Shown here piece by piece: positions 57,872-64,000 of a DNA stretch of 64,000 nucleotides. Numbering within the stretch: position 1 is the first letter of the stretch; each line of letters opens with the position of its first letter. The stretch lies in assembly GCA_013399305.1 (NCBI GenBank), contig VXAI01000158.1, forward strand, positions 729,206 through 793,205, written 5' to 3'. This DNA is from Rostratula benghalensis (taxonomy: Eukaryota > Chordata > Aves > Charadriiformes > Rostratulidae). The translations under genes and the position numbers were made by a program. Under the pieces are notes generated by a model that searched no databases, was not told the DNA's origin, and saw nothing but the letters and a program-made list of their open reading frames with translations.

Positions 57872-58001
57872 ATCATAGAATCATAAAATTGTCGAAGCTA
57901 GAAGGGATCTTCCAATCCTCAAGTCCAACCATCAACCTAACACTGACAAAAAACATCGCTAAACCATATCACTAAGATCTACATCAATCCCTCTTTTAAA
58001 T
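57872..58001 (-). mobile_element. Outer CR1, 3' part, interrupted by a second CR1
   Basis: The plus strand starts AATCATAGAATCATAAAATT, then GAAGGGATCTTCCAATCC, CAAGTCCAACCATCAACCTA and CTAAACCATATCACTAAG, ending CTCTTTTAAAT at 58001. In related copies CTTTTAAAT runs straight into ACCTCCAGGGATGGTGA. Here that sequence resumes only at 58,277. The element is therefore split by the inner CR1. Confidence 0.9.
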
Positions 58002-58276
58002 CAGAGAATCACACAGAATCACAGAATATCAGGGATTGGAAGGGACTTTGAAAGATCACCTAGTCCAATCCCCTACATCAGGTCACATGAGGTCCAGACG
58101 GGTTTTTAATATCTCCACAGAAGGAGACTCCACAAACTCTCCAGGCAGTCTGTTCCAGTGCTCTGTCACCCTCACCATGAAGAAGTTTTTTCTCATATTT
58201 AAATGGAACCTCTTATGTTCTGGATTGCACCCATTGCCCCTTGTCCTATCATTGGCTGTCACTGAGAAGAGCGGGA
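58002..58276 (-). mobile_element. Inner CR1 inserted into the outer CR1
   Basis: The plus strand opens with CAGAGAATCACACAGAATCA, clear CR1 3' octamers. It continues GGGATTGGAAGGGACTTTG, GATCACCTAGTCCAATCCC, CAGACGGGTTTTTAATATCT, GAAGGAGACTCCACAAAC, TCTGTTCCAGTGCTCTGTC and CATTGCCCCTTGTCCTATC, stopping at AGAAGAGCGGGA. Its 3'-end type matches the CR1 at 14,955. No target duplication of more than 2 bp is visible, as usual for CR1. It is younger than the outer element. Confidence 0.93.
58083..58276 (-). pseudogene. CR1 ORF2 C-terminal tail remnant (inner copy)
   Basis: Within the inner CR1 the minus strand reads open for about 60 codons. It carries NDRTRGNG, then [28 protein letters not shown] and EILKTRLD, the C-terminal end of CR1 ORF2. 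The open frame continues by chance into the outer element's flanking part, up to 58325, where its apparent start lies; that join is an artefact of the nesting. No enzymatic domain is present. Confidence 0.8.
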
Positions 58277-58446
58277 TACCTTCAGGGATGGTGATTCCAC
58301 CACTTCCCTGGGCAGCCTGTTCCAATGCTTGACAATGCTTTCATTGTAGAAATTTTTCCAAACCTCCCCTGGGGTAACTTAAGGCAGTTTCCTCTTGTCC
58401 TGTTGCTTGTTACTCAGGAGAAAAGACTGATCCCCACCTCTGTCTT
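58277..58446 (-). mobile_element. Outer CR1, 5' part after the interruption
   Basis: The plus strand resumes TACCTTCAGGGATGGTGATT, CCACCACTTCCCTGGGCAGC, CTGTTCCAATGCTTGACAAT, CCAAACCTCCCCTGGGGTAA, CTTAAGGCAGTTTCCTCTTG and TCCTGTTGCTTGTTACTCAG, the collinear continuation of the piece ending at 58001. Together the two outer parts make about 300 bp of one CR1. Confidence 0.9.
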
Positions 58447-59490
58447 GAGTGATAGCAACATTATTGGATACCATTCTGTAAAACGTATGTGATGTGCAAT
58501 ACTTCCTTTCTGATGCCCTCACTCCTGCAGGATTACCATGAAATACATTGCAGCCCAGAAAAGTTATTTATTAACTTTATTATCCACTGAAGCTGATTTT
58601 TTATATATAGAGGTAAGAGCTGTTATAAACCCCATTTGTTTAAAACATCAAAACAAATTAATATGCTGAAACCAGGTATATTACTGCATTTGTTATTAAT
58701 ATTTTTTACTTTTGTTCCTAAACTTTACTGCTACCTTTTAAACAAGATCCCCCACTGACTCAACTGTAGGTGGGACAAATCACAGATTGTAATCTAGAAT
58801 TTGGAAGCTGTAGATCATCGGTCATATCAACCTTCTGCTGCAAAACTTTCCTGTTTGCAGAGGATTGACCACTCTGCAAGCATCCACGCAGCCAGTCAAA
58901 GCTCCTGGGTTTCAGAACCTCTCTTAATATGGCCTCTCTCTTAACATGCAAAATGCTGGAGCCCACTGAGAACTTTAATCTTCTTTAACATTATTCTTGC
59001 ATGTATAAATTATTGTTGTTGTTGTTGTTACTATTATTATTATTATTATTATTATTACTACCACCTTTTATTTCTTTTTTTCTGTATATCTCCCATCAGG
59101 CTTGTGATACTGAACCTGAGTTAGACCATGATCTGGGACTAAAAAGACATTGTTATATTGATTTCAACTGAGCTAAAGAACGTTACATAAAATAAGGATC
59201 TGTAGGTTTAAATGTTGGTGGTAATTTTAGTGGCATAAACACACAGATTTTCTGGATAACTAAGACCAGTGAGTCTGTAGGTTTCAATTATATTGCTATC
59301 TCTACAGCTGACAGTAAGCATTCATTTCACTGGTGAAGTGAATTGGTTCTTCTCATGTAAAACATTTCAAGTAGATAAGAAAAGCCCAGTAAACTTTGTT
59401 TTCAGTTCATTTTTTATGCCTGTTTGCTGTATTAGTGAAGAAAAACTAGATGAATTCTGAAGGGCTGACTGTGATTTTGTCTGAACAAAT
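58447..59490. other. Non-coding sequence with a microsatellite
   Basis: No gene is recognised. The TTG/TTA microsatellite at 59,011 is the main feature. The 68-codon minus-strand frame at 58760-58966 matches nothing. Confidence 0.5.
59011..59059. repeat. Compound TTG/TTA microsatellite
   Basis: About five TTG units are followed by TTAC and then about eight to nine ATT units. Likely polymorphic in length. Confidence 0.92.
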
Positions 59491-60380
59491 ATCATAAGAT
59501 CATAGAACGGTTTAGGTTAGAAAAGACCTTAAAGATCATCTACTTCCAATGCCCTTGCCATGGGCAGGGACACCTCCTACTTGACCAGATTTCTCAAAGC
59601 CCCATCCAGCCTGGTCTTGAACACCTTCAGGGATGATGCAGCCACAGCTTCTCTGGGCAACCTGGGCCAGGGTCTCATCACCCCCACAGTAAAGAATTGC
59701 TTCCTAATATCTCATGTAAATCTTTTTAAAACCCTTATCTCTTGTCCTGTCACTACATTCCCTGATAAAGAGTCCTTCTCCAGCTTTCTTCTAGGCCTCC
59801 TTTAAGTACTGGAAGACTGCTATAAGGTCTCCCCGGAGCCTTCTCTTCTCTTGGCTGAACAACTCCAACTCTTTCAGCCTGCCTTCATAGCAGAGGCGTA
59901 CCAGCCAGCCTTCTGATCATCTTTGTGGCCCTCCTCTGGACCTGCTCCAATGGGTTCATGTGCTTCTTATGTTGAGGACTTCAGAGATGGACGCAGTAAT
60001 CTGGGTGGGGTCTCATGAGAACAGAGCAGAGGAGCAGAATCAACTCCCCTGTTCTGCTGATCACACTGATTTTGATGCAGCCCAGGATGAGATTGGCTTT
60101 CTGGGCTACAAGAGCATTACCAGCTCGCGTTGAGCTGTCATCAACCAACACCCCAAGTCCTTGCCCTCAGGGCTGTTCTTAATCTATTCTCTGCCAGCCT
60201 GCATTTCTGCTTAGGATTGCCCAGACAGATGTGCAGGACTTTGCACTTGTCGAAGTTCATGAGGCTCACATGGACCCACCTCTCAAGCCTGTCCAGGTCC
60301 CTGTGGATGGCATCCCTTCCCTCCAGAGTGTTGACCATGCCACACAGCCTATTGTCGTCTGCAAACTTACTCCAGTGATG
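59491..60380 (-). mobile_element. CR1 LINE, about 890 bp, antisense (longest copy)
   Basis: The plus strand runs from ATCATAAGATCATAGAACGG through TTAAAGATCATCTACTTCCA, CCATGGGCAGGGACACCTCC, TCAAAGCCCCATCCAGCCTG, CTCTGGGCAACCTGGGCCAG, CACAGTAAAGAATTGCTTCC, TATAAGGTCTCCCCGGAGCC, CTTTGTGGCCCTCCTCTGGA, GCCCAGGATGAGATTGGCTT, CAAGTCCTTGCCCTCAGGGC and CTGTCCAGGTCCCTGTGGAT, ending CGTCTGCAAACTTAC. It covers the 3' end and a stretch of ORF2 and points left. The 63.9-kb copy has the same 3'-end type. Confidence 0.96.
60141..60338 (-). pseudogene. CR1 ORF2 remnant
   Basis: A 65-codon minus-strand frame inside the CR1 carries HRDLDRLERWVHVSLMNFDK, then CKVLHICLGNP and AENRLRTALRA. The KCKVLH-LGNP block is the landmark of CR1 ORF2 after the reverse transcriptase palm. 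Substitutions and a frame loss downstream show it is long dead. No YxDD catalytic motif is present because the element is 5'-truncated. Confidence 0.85.
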
Positions 60381-63300
60381 TCAGTAGAGATGAAACAGTA
60401 CTAAAATAACACACAAAACAAGGGAATAAACTACTGCAAACACAGAACTGAAGTGACAATCATGAAGGTGCAGAATCCCTCTTTCCCAGCCTGAAGTTTA
60501 CCTTTACAAATCATGTGATAAGAAAATGTAACGGTTGGAGTTTCATCAATGATATGAATTTTCTGAAACCAAACTGATACAGATTATAAAACTGTGAGGC
60601 TCTCACTTATTGCAATATGAAACAGAAATGAGAGACATATCAAAACCACAAACACAGGTATTGGAATATTGAATGTGGTTTTGTCCTGACTTAAAATTCC
60701 CCTACACTCCATGTTGGCTTAGTATAATAAACCAAAGGCCATGCACATCTTCTCTGTGAAAGGAGTATGTGTGTAATTCAGTAGATTCTGCCCGTTCACA
60801 TGGGACTTGACTGGTTTTAATATCTTCTAACCATTCTCCAGCTCCTAATGGGACTGACACAAAGCCCTTATGTTAAAGTTGCTGCAGTTTCTCGCTACAT
60901 CCAAAAGGCTTTAAGGCTGAGCAAACTGGTTACTCTTATCTGCAGTGACTCCTGAGAAATTCAGGAGTATGCAAGACAGCATTGTCACTTCTCTTTCATC
61001 AACAACGATATCCCAAAATGACATCAGTGAGCTAAAATCAGGGCCTTAAATAAGAATCAAAATTTCTTGAAAAATTAAGGAGGCTGAAAGGGACTGAAAA
61101 GGATGTAAACATAAGCTCGACAAGACTAAAAGTGGGGTGGATTTATTTAAGTATCTTTCAGACCTAAAAAGTGTTGAATTGTAATAGTGCATTGATGAAA
61201 TTGTTTTTAATAACAGCATCAGTCTGTCCCTATTTTTATACATAATTGCTAGGAAACTCAACATACAAACCACACATCTGAATTCAGTCCTCGAGGTCCC
61301 TATGTCTTGTGGCTGCAATCCCCTCTCACTGTTATTAAGACAGGTGGGAAAGGAACTTGGGACTTCTGAAAAAGAGAGAAGCAATAGAGCTGTGCTGGGG
61401 AAAAAATAATAATAATGAGAAATCAGGATGCCTTACTGAACAGCCAGAGTTGTTTTATGTGGAGTTTTCCCCTCCAGCAACCAAATGGAACCCAAACAAG
61501 TCTATTTCTCTGAAAACTTGTTCTACCCACCATTCCCCAACTAAAATGCGTTGTAATAATATCATAAAACAGCCGAGGATGAAGAGCTTATTCTGATGGA
61601 CTGCTCAACATCCTAAAAGGATGGATATTAATATACCTGGGAATCTCACAGTTGAAGCATTTTAATGCAAACTCGCGGTTTGCAGGAAATTGAAATACTT
61701 CACCTAAATAATTTATATATGTATCTGTGTATATAAAAAAATGGAAAAACGAAATTTCATAATAGCAATAAGTCTGGGGATGTTGTTATCAGGAGATAAT
61801 CACATCCCTTGGGGGTTCTTGCACTCAGCTGTGCCTCCTTTCCCTTCTTTTCCCTAGTCCTCGTCTTGCCCCTGAGGTATGATTTTTTCTCACGATAATT
61901 CTTATCATGCCTTCGTGGTTAGTAATAATAATTAAAATAAAATACTTTATTCACAACTTCCCTGGGTGCTCGGCATATGATCTAACTCCCCACCCCCCAC
62001 CCACCCTTGTTTTCCTCTGCCTTCAGTATTTGATTTACTGCCTTGGAAAGAAACAGAGAAAAAAAATAAAATATAATTCAATGAGTGGGGTTCTGTGTTC
62101 TGACAGAAAATGCAAAAGGCTGTTGTGGCTGTATTGATCGGGCTGAGAGAGCAGCATTGCAAACAAGCATAGCTCTCCTGAGAAATATGTACTGAAGATC
62201 CATACGTTCATTGACATTTTATAGGATGTCTAGACTTGCTAATCCACTGTGAAAAATGCAAGCTTTGTAGTATAAGAGGATGGCGAGGGGGCCGTGTCTC
62301 TTGTTCACAGGAGCAGTCCTCTCATGTACCAAATTACCAACAGTTTAATAAGGAGGAAGAGCAGGTCCAAATTAAGACTTGGTTTCAATGACTTGGACAC
62401 CCTCCGTATTTCCCAGAATGCAAAGCTGCAATTAGCCTCAAGCCAGAAAAAGGTTTTGAAAGGTTGGTTGAGACACTGGCTGGATTTTGTCTGTGTATGG
62501 GGAGGAGAGGAGAGTTGTAAGTGAAATTTTATAAAGTGAAAAAGTCTTTGTACTAAATGTTCGTTCCCAAAGTCAGACACTTTCCTGCTCCATTTATTCC
62601 CCTTTCATAACAACTTTATTTCCCCTGCAGACTGGTGGAGGATAAAGTAGTAAATATGACAAGTTCTCAGTGCCCAGCCATCCCTTTCTACCAGCCTCCA
62701 TGGAGACTTTTGTAGGCGAAGATAAAAGCGGAGGGAGGGTTGGTGGAAACCACATCTAGGAGTGACGGCGGAAAGCTTCCTACCCCAGAGATGGGGGAAA
62801 GAAGGCAACTCTAGGTCACCTCTGTGGCTTCTCATATTTACATCACTCCGAGACCAGGTAGAGTTGTAGCCTGCCTTAGAGAACTCTGAGTCTGACTCAG
62901 TTATTCCAGCATCTCAGGGACCACAACCGAACTCTAGCTGTCTGACAGCCTTTACCGTTGGAAAGAAACCTCCCTTTCCTGCTTTAGCAACAGCTTCCAG
63001 TAAAATTTGTTAAAGAACCTAATCTAAATGATTATTTTTAGGAAATTAGAAGGGTTTATTGTTTTGCAAAAGATGAGGTGAAGGGCAGGATGCTGCTGTA
63101 GTCAAATCAAAGCTCTGTGACATCTACAAAGAAATGGATTAAGTGGACTGTAATTAAAATTACTTTGTCCTGAACCCAAATATAAGTGTAATAAAATAGT
63201 GTATTTTGTATATATAGTTATTATTATGGTAACAGTTGCTGCTAGAGCAATAAAGGTGTAATTAAACATTTGTGGTTTTCTGCTAGCAATGTAAATAATG

Positions 63301-63903
63301 TGTCAACACTCAACAAAACTAACTCACATACCCAGAAGCACAACTACATGACCAAGAATAATTACTGTTAAATTTACCGTGCCTTAATTCTAAAATCCCT
63401 GTGTTAGCTCTGACTTTCTTCTTCTGGACAGATGTTCTTAAAAGCTTCTAGGAAGGGCTTTCACTGCAGAAGGGGTGCTATATGGCTTCATGTAATAAAT
63501 TTTAGTTAACACTTTGATCACTCGCAATGCATTTAAGTATTTTGGAGAAAATATTGTCTGCCACACACAAACAGATGGTCTCCAAATAGAGTCAAACTTT
63601 CTAGTGTTGGTAAGACTACTGTTTGTCAGGCAGAGAAATTGAAATTTCAATAGCAGATAAAGGGCTACCCTCAAATAAATATCAGACACACTAGCAAAGT
63701 AGTAATATAACTAGTGGGAAAGAACTTTTCCTTCTTCTTCATTTGAACAGTGAAGGAAAAACTATGTGGAGATGGTCCTGCCAGTTTAGGTCAAAGTTGT
63801 AATTATTGGTGGAATAAACCAGGCTAAGGTATTCAAACCCTATTGAAGTGAAAGAATAGACAACACCAGATTTCACAGGGGGCTGCACAGAGTCCCTGTT
63901 ATA
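60381..63903. other. Unique non-coding sequence
   Basis: No gene or CR1 is recognised over 3.5 kb. A 112-codon minus-strand frame at 61046-61384 shows no motif. A TTTCCCCTGCAG acceptor-like sequence near 62,630 is not followed by a recognisable exon. The block 62,030-63,300 has several GC-balanced, repeat-free stretches (near 62,400 and 62,700) that could be conserved elements. Confidence 0.45.
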
Positions 63904-64000
63904 TAGAGTGGTTTGGGTTGAAAGGGGCCTTAAAGGTAATTTATTTCCAACCTACCTCACATGGCAGGGACACCTGCCACTAGACCAGGTTGCTCAAAGT
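63904..64000 (-). mobile_element. CR1 LINE, antisense, cut by the window edge
   Basis: The plus strand reads AGAGTGGTTTGGGTTGAAAG, GGGCCTTAAAGGTAATTTA, CATGGCAGGGACACCTGCC and ACTAGACCAGGTTGCTCAAA, the reverse complement of a CR1 3' end of the same type as the 59.5-kb copy. It continues beyond the window to the right. Confidence 0.92.

Noticed and set aside
62620..62660. TTTCCCCTGCAG as a real splice acceptor
   Set aside because: No open frame, donor or recognisable exon follows; such acceptors are frequent by chance.
1..64000. CRISPR arrays, bacterial operons, integrons or phage genes
   Set aside because: Nothing with regular spaced repeats, Shine-Dalgarno-linked dense ORFs or prokaryotic protein motifs is present; the sequence is vertebrate-like throughout.

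Overview
This window looks like non-coding bird (avian) nuclear DNA from a gene desert or a very long intron. It is AT-rich and low in CpG. No open reading frame resembles a host protein. The recognisable mobile DNA is almost all CR1, the dominant avian LINE, mostly 5'-truncated copies ending in ATTCTRTG-type octamers. There is also one LTR of a type I recognise from avian ERV-L-like elements. A few very old repeats are shared with other amniotes: MIR-like SINE pieces, a palindromic family I associate with turtles and crocodiles, and an old reptile-type CR1. No bacterial, organellar or viral gene content was seen.

Layout. 1-13 kb is mostly unique sequence with one short CR1 (5.05 kb), a homeodomain-core cluster (2.6 kb) and candidate conserved elements. 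13.4-17.3 kb holds three CR1 copies, two with readable ORF2 remnants, and a cluster of inverted repeats between them. 17.9-34.1 kb is largely unique. It includes a dense TGACA/TGTCA cluster at 21.1-21.7 kb, a T-box-like palindrome at 26.1 kb, a CR1 at 27.5 kb, a MIR-like fragment at 29.8 kb, a possible non-coding exon at 31.1 kb and a conserved-looking inverted repeat at 33.95 kb. 36.5-37.4 kb carries the longest ORF (186 codons, no recognised family) with a CTCF-like motif inside it. 38.7-49.2 kb has three CR1 pieces and an ancient repeat. 54.5-55.1 kb is an apparently solo LTR. 55.5-60.4 kb is the most repeat-dense part, including a CR1 inserted inside another CR1. The right edge cuts into one more CR1.

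No genes work together here. If the window has a function it is more likely regulatory, through possible enhancers and insulator-type sites. Those calls rest on motif clustering seen by eye. Conservation, chromatin and expression data would be needed to confirm them. I found no convincing new biological system; the TGACA cluster at 21.1-21.7 kb and the nested CR1 at 58 kb are the clearest non-trivial structures.
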